Positions 42,946 to 51,761 are shown, numbered from the stretch's first letter. The stretch is DNA of 64,000 bases from Olavius sp. associated proteobacterium Delta 1 (GCA_902749685.1 CACVKW010001188.1:1-64000); one strand, 5' to 3'. Made by a program: numbers and translations. Notes: generated by a model not told the origin, from the sequence alone.

Positions 42946-44027
42946 TCTTTATCCTTCCATTGCCTCAATTTCGCTAAAAACTTGTGATTGGCTTTGGGGA
43001 GCGGATAGTCATCCAGTTGATTAAGCCTGATCCAGCGGTGATCGACCGGTCCGGTTAATTTTACGCGCCCTGAGATATAGGAGCAGCAGAAGACATCCAT
43101 CTGGATTTTAAAGTGAGTGTAGGCATGTTTGACCATGCAAAGATGCGAATCTACCTTAACTGCCAGGTTGACTTCCTCCTTAATTTCTCTGATGCAGGCC
43201 GCTTTCGCTGTTTCATTTTTTTTGATCTTGCCGCCGGGAAATTCCCACAGCCCTCCCAGCAACCCTTCGGGTTTGCGGCGGGTAATTATAACCCGGCTGT
43301 TTTTGAATACAACACCCACCGCGATCGGATACTGCGGCGTGGCCTTTTTTTTTAACTTTCTGGGAAATTCTGAAATTCGGTCCCTCTGATAAGCCAGGCA
43401 CCATGTCTGAACAGGGCATGCGGGGCACAGTGGATTGCGCGGTTTGCAAACGATGGCACCCAGTTCCATCAAGGCCTGGTTAAAGGTTCCCGGCTTTTGA
43501 GTGTCCAACAGATCAGCGGCTGCCTGCTGATATATTTTTTTCGCTGAAGATTGGTTTACCGGTTCATCCATAATAAACAAGCGTGACAGCACGCGCTTGA
43601 CATTGCCGTCCACGACGGAATAGGGTTTGCTGAAGGCGATGCTCAATACAGCTGCAGCGATATAATCACCCACTCCGGGCAGCTTACGGAAATCCGGCCG
43701 GCTTTGCGGAATATTGCCCAGGTGCTGATTTAAAACAACACCGGCGGCTTTATGCAGATTGCGAGCCCGCGCATAGTATCCCAGTCCCTCCCAGGCTTTC
43801 AAAACTTGCTGAAAATTTGCCCGGGCCAGTTTTTGCAGATTTGGAAAACGCTTCAAAAACTCATGGTAATAAGGCAACACCGTGGCAACCTGGGTTTGTT
43901 GCAGCATTACCTCAGACACCCAGATAGGATAGGGGTCGGTAACTTTCCGCCAGGGCAAATCACGTTGATTTACCAGGTACCAGTCTATCAGCGCTTTGCG
44001 CAATGCGTGGATTTCTTTTGGTTTCAT
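42903..44027 (-). CDS. mutY: A/G-specific adenine glycosylase MutY
   Basis: It removes adenine mispaired with 8-oxoguanine. The HhH-GPD core shows WVSEVMLQQTQVATVLPYY (catalytic Glu), LPGVGDYIAAAVLSIAF (helix-hairpin-helix) and SVVDGNVKRVLSR (catalytic Asp). The iron-sulfur loop CKPRNPLCPACPVQTWC has the expected CX6CX2CX5C spacing. The C-terminal third is the NUDIX-like 8-oxoG recognition domain (GGLWEFPGGKIK, CIREIKEEV). The last 12-15 residues (FGSVKAEVGKERR) are encoded by heptad repeats and are not part of the fold. The start overlaps the ALDH stop in an ATGA arrangement. Confidence 0.96.
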   Translation of the reverse strand: MKPKEIHALRKALIDWYLVNQRDLPWRKVTDPYPIWVSEVMLQQTQVATVLPYYHEFLKRFPNLQKLARANFQQVLKAWEGLGYYARARNLHKAAGVVLNQHLGNIPQSRPDFRKLPGVGDYIAAAVLSIAFSKPYSVVDGNVKRVLSRLFIMDEPVNQSSAKKIYQQAAADLLDTQKPGTFNQALMELGAIVCKPRNPLCPACPVQTWCLAYQRDRISEFPRKLKKKATPQYPIAVGVVFKNSRVIITRRKPEGLLGGLWEFPGGKIKKNETAKAACIREIKEEVNLAVKVDSHLCMVKHAYTHFKIQMDVFCCSYISGRVKLTGPVDHRWIRLNQLDDYPLPKANHKFLAKLRQWKDKEFGSVKAEVGKERR

Positions 44028-45412
44028 CGCATGATTTTTTCCAGTATTTTTAGTTTGTTGCCATAGGGCGGGTAGCGCAGCGGGGCGTCTAATCGAAACG
44101 ATCTTTTCAGAATGCTTTTCTGGTGTGAAAATGTCTCAAAGCTTTTTTTGCCATGATAGCTGCCGATACCGCTGCTGCCGGTTCCGCCGAAGGGCAGGTG
44201 CGGATTTGCAAAATGAAGCAGGGTATCATTGATGCATCCTCCGCCAAAAGAAGTGTCCCTGATGATCTTTTCACCATTTTGGCGGTTGTTGGAGAAATAA
44301 TAAAACGCCAGTGGCTTGGGTAATTTCTTCACCTGTGAGATCGCTTCCGATAATTGGTCATATGCAAGTACAGGCAGCAGGGGACCGAAAATTTCATCTT
44401 GCATGATCGGGTCCTCCCAGGCAATGTCATCGATAATTGTTGGGGCGATATACAGGCTCTGGCGGTCGGACTGACCGCCTGTAATGATCTTTCCGGTGTG
44501 CATCAACTGCGCCAGGCGCAGGAAATGCTTTTCATTTACGATCCGCGGGTAATCCGCGCTTCGCTGAGGGTCAGCACCATAAAATTCGTGGATGAAAAAT
44601 TTTATCCGGTCCAGCAATTCCAGCTTAATTTCCTGATGGACCAACAGGTAATCCGGCGCGATGCAGGTCTGGCCGGCATTAATAAACTTACCGGAGCAAA
44701 TCCGCTTGGCAGTGACATCCAAATTGACATCACGATCCACGATACAGGGGCTTTTGCCGCCCAATTCCAGGGTGACCGGGGTGAGATGCCTGGCTGCGGC
44801 CTGCATGACGGTTTTTCCCACGGCTACACTGCCGGTAAAGAATATATAATCAAAGTCCTCATCCAGCAGGGCCTGGCTGACAGCTGCTTCGCCCTCAACG
44901 ACGGCAATATAGCTGGGGTCGAAATTATCGCTGATGATTTCGCTAAATACCTGTGCGGTGTGGGGTGCGTATTCTGAGGGCTTTACGACACTGCAATTTC
45001 CGGCCGCCATGGAACCGATCAAAGGATCAATAACCAGCTGAAACGGATAATTCCAGGGAGAGATAATAAGAGAAACACCATAGGGTTCGGCGTAAATGTA
45101 GCTGGATCCCGGGAATTGAAATAAATGGGTTCGCACCCGGCGGGCTTTGGCCCATTTAAAGAGGTGCTTTTTGATAAATCGGATTTCATCCAGCACAATT
45201 CCCACCTCTGTCAGGTATCCTTCATAGGCCGATTTAGACAGATCCTGTTGCAGCGCGTCTAATATTTTGGCCCGGTTTTCACCGACGGCCTTTTGCAGGG
45301 TGTCCAGCTGCGCTTTGCGAAATCCGGCATCCTTGGTTTGGCCCGTGTTAAAAAAGGCTTTTTGTTCTAATATCAACGATTGTATTTCTTTCATAGATTT
45401 TACGATTGGCAT
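44024..45412 (-). CDS. aldehyde dehydrogenase (class 3-like, short form)
   Basis: NAD(P)-dependent oxidation of aliphatic or aromatic aldehydes. ISPWNYPFQL, FFTGSVAVGKTVMQAA (coenzyme loop), TLELGGKSPCIV (general-base Glu) and AGQTCIAPDYLLV (catalytic Cys about 250) are in order, and PFGGTGSSGIGSYHGKKSFE is typical of the short class 3/ALDH3 branch. At 462 residues it is complete. It overlaps the rhodanese-ferritin gene by 13 bp at its start and mutY by four at its end, so it is part of a coupled operon. A possible role is removal of lipid-peroxidation aldehydes, which is inferred from context. Confidence 0.93.
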   Translation of the reverse strand: MPIVKSMKEIQSLILEQKAFFNTGQTKDAGFRKAQLDTLQKAVGENRAKILDALQQDLSKSAYEGYLTEVGIVLDEIRFIKKHLFKWAKARRVRTHLFQFPGSSYIYAEPYGVSLIISPWNYPFQLVIDPLIGSMAAGNCSVVKPSEYAPHTAQVFSEIISDNFDPSYIAVVEGEAAVSQALLDEDFDYIFFTGSVAVGKTVMQAAARHLTPVTLELGGKSPCIVDRDVNLDVTAKRICSGKFINAGQTCIAPDYLLVHQEIKLELLDRIKFFIHEFYGADPQRSADYPRIVNEKHFLRLAQLMHTGKIITGGQSDRQSLYIAPTIIDDIAWEDPIMQDEIFGPLLPVLAYDQLSEAISQVKKLPKPLAFYYFSNNRQNGEKIIRDTSFGGGCINDTLLHFANPHLPFGGTGSSGIGSYHGKKSFETFSHQKSILKRSFRLDAPLRYPPYGNKLKILEKIMR

Positions 45413-46227
45413 TTTTCAATAGACCGGGCCAACGCCCGCATATGGCCTTTTTCTGCCTGGGCGATGGCCAGAAACGTTTCCCCGGCCTCGGAAATGTCGG
45501 TCTGTTCCGCCATAACCCGGTACAGGTCATAAGCTGCGTATTCAATGGTCAGGGCTAAATCAAGGATTTCAGAGCAGCTATTGGTTGCAACCTCCTCCAG
45601 GTTTTGGCAGGCGTCTTTGAAGCTTTGCCCCCCTTCTAATACCTCCCCTTTCAGGCTGTCATACAATTTGTCAAAGGGTGGCGGATTGGATTCTAATTTT
45701 TGGAAAAAGCGATAGATCAGCTTTGCATGTCCCTTTTCAGCAATGGATATCTGTTCGAAGGCCTGGTGAAGGGGATCTTCAACGAACCTGTCCATTGCAT
45801 ACCGATAAAATAGCCAGGCGCCCTTTTCCAGATCCAGGGCCGTCGCAAGCAGTTGCTCAAGTTCCCGGGCCCGGTCAAAAATTTGTACTTTCGGATAGCC
45901 GGGCAAAATCCTGCCATTGCGGGCCAAAAGTCCGCCCATCAGGTGATAAACGCTTTTCTCACAGACTTCACCTTCGCCGGCCAGTGAAGCCGCCCATTGG
46001 GAACGGCCGCCGTTATGACAATAAAAAATCAAATCCCGCTCGGCCGGCAGCGAAAACAGCCGGGTTTCGACCTCAGCCAGAGGCATGAGTTTGGCCCCCG
46101 GTATATGGCCCAGTTCATATTCCGACTCCTGGCGCACATCAATTAACAGGTAATCTTTTTCCTGGTGATTTTTTAAGTACCCATCAAATTCTTCAGCCGT
46201 CAATGTCTCAAATTCTAAGTTGTCCAT
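45400..46227 (-). CDS. rhodanese domain fused to a ferritin-like di-iron domain
   Basis: The 275-residue protein starts with a rhodanese domain (LIDVRQESEYELGHIPGA and active loop FYCHNGGRSQWAA, Cys about 91). A ferritin-like four-helix domain follows, with Glu/His ligands in LEKGAWLFYRYAM, ISIAEKGHAKLIYRFF, LTIEYAAYDLYRVM and IAQAEKGHMRALA, the rubrerythrin-type pattern. Such fusions may couple sulfane-sulfur or peroxide handling to a di-iron site. The ATG at 46227 overlaps the upstream stop as TAATG; an in-frame start 72 bases upstream would fall inside that gene. Confidence 0.88.
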   Translation of the reverse strand: MDNLEFETLTAEEFDGYLKNHQEKDYLLIDVRQESEYELGHIPGAKLMPLAEVETRLFSLPAERDLIFYCHNGGRSQWAASLAGEGEVCEKSVYHLMGGLLARNGRILPGYPKVQIFDRARELEQLLATALDLEKGAWLFYRYAMDRFVEDPLHQAFEQISIAEKGHAKLIYRFFQKLESNPPPFDKLYDSLKGEVLEGGQSFKDACQNLEEVATNSCSEILDLALTIEYAAYDLYRVMAEQTDISEAGETFLAIAQAEKGHMRALARSIEKCQS

Positions 46228-48308
46228 TATTTCCCCAGAATCTTGTCCAACATGACTTGGGTATCGGATGTGGAATCGGTACAGGAACCGTTGCGGCATA
46301 CGTGGGCGGTGGCTTTGCCTTCAATGACCTGCAAACCGTCAGTGTATCCGGCAAACTTAGCCAGTCGCTCGGCATTTTGATCAGATTTTACGATGGCGAC
46401 TTTATTCGGTGAAAAATTAAGGTTCAGGGCGGTCAGCAATTGCCGGGTGTCGCCTGCCTGCGGCTCGCCGGTGATGATAACCTCCTGGCCCGGACGCAGC
46501 GCAAAATCAAGTGCACACAAAAAAAAGGTAAATGCCTGGGGTTGAGTTTTGACTGTACCGCCAAAGGCCCGAATCAGGGCCTGGGCCTGGTTTTCCCACC
46601 TGGGATCACCGGTCAATCTGGCTAAGGATACCAGGTTAAAAAGAGCAACCGAATTGGCCGATGGAATGGCGCCGTCGTAAAGTTCCTTGGGGCGCACCGG
46701 TAGATCGACACTTCCTTTGGGAGTCGAGTAAAAGCCTCCGTTTTGTTCATCCCAGAAATCTTCTATCATCTTTTCCTGCAGCACTTGAGCCCGTTCGGCA
46801 AATATCAAATCGAACGTCGTTTGATAGAGGTTTAACAGGCCGTGGATTAAAAACGCATAGTCAGCGGCATGGGCTTCCACCGCCAGTTCGCCGTCTCTGA
46901 AGCGGTGGTAAAGGCGGCCATTTTTGTCGATCATCTTCGACTCAATAAATTCAGCGGCTTGGCGGGCAGCGCGTTCATATTCGGGTTGGTTTAAAATTCG
47001 CGCTCCCAGTGCCAGCGCTGAGATCATCAGGCCGTTCCAATCGGTCAGGATCTTATCGTCCTTTAGCGGATGAATCCGATTTTCACGGATGTCAAACAGT
47101 TGCTCGCGAATTTTGCGCCATTCATCACGCAGTTGGTCTTCCGGCACGTTCAGTTTTTCGGCCCATTTGTCCATAGTTGCCGTCAGATGCAGAATATTGG
47201 TGCCGGTTTTCTGACGGGCGGCTTCATCGATATAATTTCCTTCCGGGCTCAGTCTTAATATCGTCTCCCACCGCCGGGCGACTTCATCGCCCAGCCCCCG
47301 GCGAAATTCTTCCGTCGTCCAAATATAAAATTTGCCTTCTTCCCCCTCGCTGTCGGCGTCTTCGGCCGAGTAGAAACCGCCCTCGGTGGAGGTCATGTCC
47401 CGCAGAACGTAAGTGAATATATCGGCGGCGGTCCGGGCCAATAACGGCTCTTTGGAAATTTGATAGGCCTCCAGGCAGGCGCTGGCGATCAGGGCCTGGT
47501 CATAAAGCATTTTTTCAAAATGGGGCAACAGCCATCTTTCATCCGTGGCATAGCGGTGAAAGCCGTAGCCGACATGATCCCAAATTCCGCCAAGGCGCAT
47601 GGCGCTTAAGGTTTTTTGAACCATATCCAGGGCAATTGGATCCTCGTTTCGATGATAATAGCGCAACAGGAACAATAGCCGATGCGGGGTCGGAAACTTG
47701 GGGGCCGGCTCAAATCCGCCGTGCTGCATGTCGAAGGCGGCCTTAACCTGCTTAAACGCTTTTTCAAACAGGGATGCATCCGGCTCATCCGCCGCCGCAA
47801 ATGTAAATGCCCGGTCCAGATTGGCCGCAATGTTTGCGGCCGAGGTTTCGATCTTTTCAGTTTGATTGGACCAGAGGTCTTTGACCTGCCGGCAGATGTC
47901 GACCAGTCCCGTCCGGCCGTAGCGGCTTTGTTTGGGAAGATAGGTGGCGGCGAAAAAGGGCTTTTTTTGCGGGGTCATAAATATACTCAATGGCCAGCCC
48001 CCGCTTCCGGTCAGCATTTGACAGGCGGCCATATAGACAGCATCGATGTCGGGGCGTTCTTCGCGATCCACTTTAATACAGACGAAGGTGTCATTGAGAT
48101 ATCCGGCCGTTTCCTCATCTTCAAAGGATTCTTTTTCCATGACATGGCACCAGTGGCAGGTAGCATATCCGACCGAAAGAAAAATAGGCTTATTTGCCTT
48201 CCGGGCCTGTTCAAAGCTTGCCTCAGACCAGGGGTGCCAGTCCACGGGATTATGCGCATGCTGGATCAAATAGGGGCTTTTTTCGTTGATGAGATGGTTG
48301 GGAGACAT
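46227..48308 (-). CDS. DUF255 thioredoxin-domain protein (YyaL/SPATA20 family)
   Basis: It opens with [21 protein letters not shown], the family's signature N-terminus, and has the active site [17 protein letters not shown], a thioredoxin-fold CxxC. The remaining 500 residues form an (alpha/alpha)6 barrel related to AGE epimerases ([45 protein letters not shown]). The physiological substrate in bacteria is not established. At 693 residues it is full length. AGGAG precedes the ATG by eight bases, and it heads the four-gene operon ending at mutY. Confidence 0.93.
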   Translation of the reverse strand: MSPNHLINEKSPYLIQHAHNPVDWHPWSEASFEQARKANKPIFLSVGYATCHWCHVMEKESFEDEETAGYLNDTFVCIKVDREERPDIDAVYMAACQMLTGSGGWPLSIFMTPQKKPFFAATYLPKQSRYGRTGLVDICRQVKDLWSNQTEKIETSAANIAANLDRAFTFAAADEPDASLFEKAFKQVKAAFDMQHGGFEPAPKFPTPHRLLFLLRYYHRNEDPIALDMVQKTLSAMRLGGIWDHVGYGFHRYATDERWLLPHFEKMLYDQALIASACLEAYQISKEPLLARTAADIFTYVLRDMTSTEGGFYSAEDADSEGEEGKFYIWTTEEFRRGLGDEVARRWETILRLSPEGNYIDEAARQKTGTNILHLTATMDKWAEKLNVPEDQLRDEWRKIREQLFDIRENRIHPLKDDKILTDWNGLMISALALGARILNQPEYERAARQAAEFIESKMIDKNGRLYHRFRDGELAVEAHAADYAFLIHGLLNLYQTTFDLIFAERAQVLQEKMIEDFWDEQNGGFYSTPKGSVDLPVRPKELYDGAIPSANSVALFNLVSLARLTGDPRWENQAQALIRAFGGTVKTQPQAFTFFLCALDFALRPGQEVIITGEPQAGDTRQLLTALNLNFSPNKVAIVKSDQNAERLAKFAGYTDGLQVIEGKATAHVCRNGSCTDSTSDTQVMLDKILGK

Positions 48309-48717
48309 GATGATACTCCTGAATATACCTGTTATAAAGCATAGCAGGCCTCGAATCTACGGGTTAATGCCTAAAATGCCTAAATTGCACTAAAATGCCT
48401 AAAGTGGAGGCATGCTGTCGATTATAATGGAATTCAAATTCGCGTTTTTAAATATAGGCATGCTGGGCTATGTTTGCAATGCAGATTGTAACCAGATCTT
48501 GTGTTGACAGGTATTTGAATTCAGAAAGCGGACTTTGGAAGGTGGAAATAAAAAGCGCAGCACAGGGAACCAGTGCAAAGATGAAATATATGAATCGCCC
48601 TCGTGAAATAATTAAGATCCGATAGGATACCTTTATTTTAGGCACTTTAGGCATTTTTATAAGTAGCCCATAAAGTCACCTATAAAGCGTCATGATCCGG
48701 CATATCGGGTTTTCGAT
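48309..48717. repeat. 409-bp spacer with an inverted TGCCTAAA word element
   Basis: Left words TGCCTAAAA recur at 9-10-bp steps (48368-48402); the right end has the inverted words TTTAGGCA and TTTAGGCATT (48637-48656). They bound about 240 bp of unique sequence. A 68-codon minus-strand frame inside (48448-48654) begins within the repeat and has no recognisable features. The same words start the element at 26718, so this may be a small repeat-bounded mobile or structured element. Confidence 0.55.
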
Positions 48718-50349
48718 TTAGCGGGATAAGTGGTGGTAGGCAGGGTAGGTCCTGAGACGCGGATCTTCGACCGGTCGGCCAATGGTGAAATGGTACAGGC
48801 TCTGATACTGATTGTCATTAATTCCCAGGATCTCATGGACCGCATCGTCAAAAAAACAGCCGATGCCGGTGCCGCGAACGCCGTGAGCTTCGGCCGCCAG
48901 GTATAAAACCTGGCCGATCATGCCGGTTTCCCAAAAAAGATGCCGGTAGCGAAAGGGCTCATCCGTTATCGAAGCTTTGAATTGCGCAATCATGCCCAGT
49001 GAAAAAGCGCCCGAACCGGCAATATCCTGGTGGCAGCTGACTCTCATGGCTTGCTGCCTGTAATTTCCCTCTTCCAGCAAATACAGCGGAAACTTGTTTT
49101 CAACTGGCTGCCAGATAAAGTCGGAACGTATCAGCTGTTTTATAGGGTTGAGCTCTTGATCATTGCGGCAGAAAAAATACAGACCGGGTGTCAGGCCTTC
49201 TATATGATGAACAAAAATGAGCAGATGGGTTGAAGCTTTTATGAGTTCGGCATCAAACGGTGCGCAGCCGTTGCGTGGCAGGGTGCTTTCCAGGATGGAG
49301 AAAAACTGATTTCTGCTGACCGATCCGTTGCGGTCAAAATCGGTGGCGCTTCGTCGTTGACGGATGATTTCAGCGGCTGAGAGTTGAGGGGCGGTTGGGT
49401 GAATCCAGGCCGGATCTCCGTAATCGTAGCGCCTGTTGACCGTTGTCGGCTTGCGCGTCAGGTCTGCAGTTTGGTAGATAATTTCCCAGTTGATTTGCTG
49501 TCTGCTCAGCTTGTTTGGGGTGCCTGTAAAGCTGAGTTTTGCAAAATCGGCGATGATGGATTGCGGTAAAGATCGAGGAATATCTGATTGACCCCAGGGC
49601 CGGATAAAACATAAAAGATCCGGATGTTCTCCTGCCAGATTTTCATACCGCGTTTGGTCAAAGCCCAGGATGGTGTCCAACGCATCATCTGAAAGGCCAT
49701 TTAAGTAGGTCACTTTCCAGCCGAACAGGTTGGCTGAGATACTGACGGCCGCCAGTGCATGCCCCACATCATGATTGCAGTAGCGGAATGCGCGTTCCCC
49801 GTATTTCCAGGATTCACGCCAAAATATACTGCTCAAACCGACCAGGAAGCCCCGGCAGCCAAAATGCAGCGCAAGCTGCTGCCAGATTTCGTCGGAAACC
49901 TCTGTACGCTGCTCCAGGGCGTGGGTAAAGGCGTTATAATGGTAAACTCCACCCGGCACCCCTGGGAGATGCGGCAGCACCAGGTGGGCTTCGGTGGGGT
50001 GAAGGTTGCCGCTTGAGGGGTTTATGCGCAGGGACCATCGCGATTGTCCGACTGCCTTCCAGGCTGAAAGTCCCAATGACAGTTCAAGGAATCCCGCAAT
50101 GGTTTCAATGGTAAATACTTGCTGCTGGTTGTTTTCTCGCCGGTATAAGTCCGGATATTCAGCCCGGGGATATTCTTTTAGGAGCGGCAGCTCGATAACC
50201 TGCGTTTTTTCATAGAAACGGAATGGATTCGGCTGGTTCTGCCAGTCCATATGTCCCGGCGATCTGGCATAGCGTTCATAATGGTGCTTGGTTTCATCGT
50301 GGTAACGAAAAATTCCTCCGACGATATTTTCATCATTTTTAGGTGCCAT
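48718..50349 (-). CDS. SagB/ThcOx-type nitroreductase-fold dehydrogenase, tandem domains
   Basis: A 543-residue protein with two copies of the FMN-dependent nitroreductase fold, typical of the stand-alone SagB/ThcOx family. The first half has RINPSSGNLHPTEAHLVLP and GVYHYNAFTHALEQR; the second has IRQRRSATDFDRNGSVSR, LFWETGMIGQVLYLAAEAHGVRGTGIGCFFDD. SagB relatives oxidise azolines to azoles in peptide natural products, but no cyclodehydratase partner is nearby, so a different oxidation is likely. The ATG lies only 26 bp after a strong terminator, so its transcription depends on read-through or regulated termination. Confidence 0.88.
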   Translation of the reverse strand: MAPKNDENIVGGIFRYHDETKHHYERYARSPGHMDWQNQPNPFRFYEKTQVIELPLLKEYPRAEYPDLYRRENNQQQVFTIETIAGFLELSLGLSAWKAVGQSRWSLRINPSSGNLHPTEAHLVLPHLPGVPGGVYHYNAFTHALEQRTEVSDEIWQQLALHFGCRGFLVGLSSIFWRESWKYGERAFRYCNHDVGHALAAVSISANLFGWKVTYLNGLSDDALDTILGFDQTRYENLAGEHPDLLCFIRPWGQSDIPRSLPQSIIADFAKLSFTGTPNKLSRQQINWEIIYQTADLTRKPTTVNRRYDYGDPAWIHPTAPQLSAAEIIRQRRSATDFDRNGSVSRNQFFSILESTLPRNGCAPFDAELIKASTHLLIFVHHIEGLTPGLYFFCRNDQELNPIKQLIRSDFIWQPVENKFPLYLLEEGNYRQQAMRVSCHQDIAGSGAFSLGMIAQFKASITDEPFRYRHLFWETGMIGQVLYLAAEAHGVRGTGIGCFFDDAVHEILGINDNQYQSLYHFTIGRPVEDPRLRTYPAYHHLSR

Positions 50350-50374
50350 TGTGATTGAATTCGCTGATCAAAAA

Positions 50375-50402
50375 AAAAGCAACACCCTTGGGTGTTGCTT
50401 TA
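50375..50402 (-). terminator. intrinsic terminator between the HesB-like selenoprotein and SagB genes
   Basis: AAAGCAACACCC (50376-50387) and GGGTGTTGCTTT (50390-50401) form a perfect 12-bp stem. On the minus strand it is followed by a run of about eight T. It sits 25 bp after the selenoprotein stop and 26 bp before the SagB start. Confidence 0.9.
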
Positions 50403-50426
50403 TTAAATACAAACGATATTAAATTA

Positions 50427-50744
50427 TCATCCACAGCCGTCGCCACTGCCGCATGATGAACACGCCGAGGCCGGTCCGAATTCGATGCTGGAGCTGATTT
50501 TAAACCCGTATCCCAAAAAATCCACTGTCACAGGCTTGGCTTTTTCATCAAAATCTTTATCCATGACAAACTGGAAACCATTCACATCGTACACATTATC
50601 GCTCTCTTTAGGCTCGTCCAGAGCCATTGCCAATGACGGGCCGCCTCATCCCCCATCATTTAGAAAGATTCGAATCGGGGTGATGTCCCGATCCTTAAAA
50701 TACTCTGAAATCTGCTGGCTAGCTGCTTCGGTAACCTCTACCAT
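50427..50744 (-). CDS. HesB-like selenoprotein (UGA decoded as selenocysteine)
   Basis: Ordinary gene finding would report only the part after the UGA (50427-50633). Upstream in the same frame, an ATG at 50744 with AAGGAGG five bases ahead gives MVEVTEAASQQISEYFKD, RDITPIRIFLNDGG, then TGA (50646-50648), then GGPSLAMALDEPKESDN. HesB/IscA proteins have a metal-binding Cys in GGCxG at exactly this place, so UGA encodes Sec33. The C-terminus ends CSSCGSGDGCG, like the named HesB-related selenoprotein family of Desulfobacterota. The 105-residue product probably handles iron-sulfur clusters or metals. A SECIS-like hairpin follows the UGA and a strong terminator follows the gene. Confidence 0.9.
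50611..50648 (-). promoter_or_regulatory. bacterial SECIS element candidate
   Basis: Twenty nucleotides after the UGA the transcript can fold GGCUC-UGGAC-GAGCC (50611-50625, minus strand): a five-pair stem with a five-base loop having G among its first two bases. Distance and loop fit the loose bacterial SECIS rules for SelB recognition. Confidence 0.6.
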
Positions 50745-50937
50745 AACATCCTCCTTGAACTGGAATATGATCAGCGCGATTCAACAGCGGGAATTGATCT
50801 GATCGTCAAATTAGTCCTAATGTTAATAACGGGGATCGGGTTTGTCAATGTCTAATATCCCTGTTGCCGGGGGCGCGTCATTTCAAGCTGAGTGGGTCTA
50901 GATCTAACTGCAACCATGCCCGGTCACCGCCATCGGC

Positions 50938-51465
50938 TTACCCGCCCAATGAGCGGATATATTCATGGTATACCTTCAGGTCCCCCGCTGAAAAGAGCAT
51001 AAATATTACTTTTTCCATGGTCTTGGATATTTGAAGAAAATTGCAGGTTGTATCCACCGCTATCCGGCAGGCTTCTGCGATGGGATAACCGTAGACACCG
51101 CAGCTGATGGCAGGAAATGCAATCGAGGCCACCTTGTACTCGACCGCCAGCTTCAGACTGTTCTGGTAGCAAGCAGTCAGGAGCGTTTTATCCTGAGGAT
51201 TGCCGCGATATACCGGGCCGACCGTATGAACGACATGACGGGCCGCAAGATTATACCCTCTTGTAATCCGCGCCTCGCCGGTGGGACATCCTCCCAGGGT
51301 GCGACATTCCGCCAGAAGCTCGGGACCCGCCGCCCGATGTATGGCGCCGTCAACGCCTCCGCCTCCCAAAAGGGATGAATTGGCCGCATTGACAATCGCA
51401 TCCACCGCCAGTTTGGTGATGTCCCCCTGCATAATTTCTAATTTAGCCAATATTTTTTTATCCAT
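50938..51465 (-). CDS. macro-domain protein (ADP-ribose or O-acetyl-ADP-ribose hydrolase, YmdB-like)
   Basis: The motif series DAIVNAANSSLLGGGGVDGAIHRAAG is read in two pieces (NAANSSLLGGGGVD, then AIHRAAG) and is the ADP-ribose-binding and catalytic signature of MacroD/YmdB enzymes. CPTGEARITRGYNL, VVHTVGPVYRG and FPAISCGVYGYPI follow in the right order. It removes ADP-ribose from protein or deacetylates O-acetyl-ADP-ribose in the cytoplasm. The ATG at 51465 has GAGGGG eight bases upstream; a TTG at 51480 is less likely. It is followed by the selenoprotein gene on the same strand with a 193-bp spacer. Confidence 0.93.
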   Translation of the reverse strand: MDKKILAKLEIMQGDITKLAVDAIVNAANSSLLGGGGVDGAIHRAAGPELLAECRTLGGCPTGEARITRGYNLAARHVVHTVGPVYRGNPQDKTLLTACYQNSLKLAVEYKVASIAFPAISCGVYGYPIAEACRIAVDTTCNFLQISKTMEKVIFMLFSAGDLKVYHEYIRSLGG

Positions 51466-51487
51466 TATTACACCCCTCAATAACTAT

Positions 51488-51645
51488 TAATAAATAAATC
51501 ACAAATCTCAAATAACAAACAAATTACAATGACCTAAATTCAAAATCTCAAACTGTTGGTTTTAATCTTTCAGTGGGCCTGCCGAAAGGATCTGTTTTGG
51601 TCATTGATTATTGGAATTTATTTGTTATTTGGATATTGATATTTG
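51488..51645. repeat. inverted heptad element of A/C-rich and G/T-rich words
   Basis: The left block has CAAA-type words at 7-bp steps (51502, 51509, 51516: CAAATCT, CAAATAA, CAAACAA), ending ATGACC near 51535. The right block begins GGTCATTGATTATTGG at 51599 and carries TTG words with G at 51606, 51613, 51624, 51631, 51638, 51645. AAATAACAAA-type and TTTGTTATTT-type sequences are mutual inverted copies around about 65 bp of unique sequence. Confidence 0.7.
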
Positions 51646-51761
51646 GTGCTTCTAAACTCAGGATTTGACATTTACGCGCCGGAGGATCAGTCATCCGCGC
51701 ATGGTTGAAATTACACTCCAATACGCCTTAAACCTTAAACCCTTCACCTTTAGCCTCTTTT

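Noticed and set aside
48448-48654. 68-codon minus-strand frame with a hydrophobic stretch
   Set aside because: Its start lies inside an inverted word repeat and it spans most of the repeat-bounded segment.
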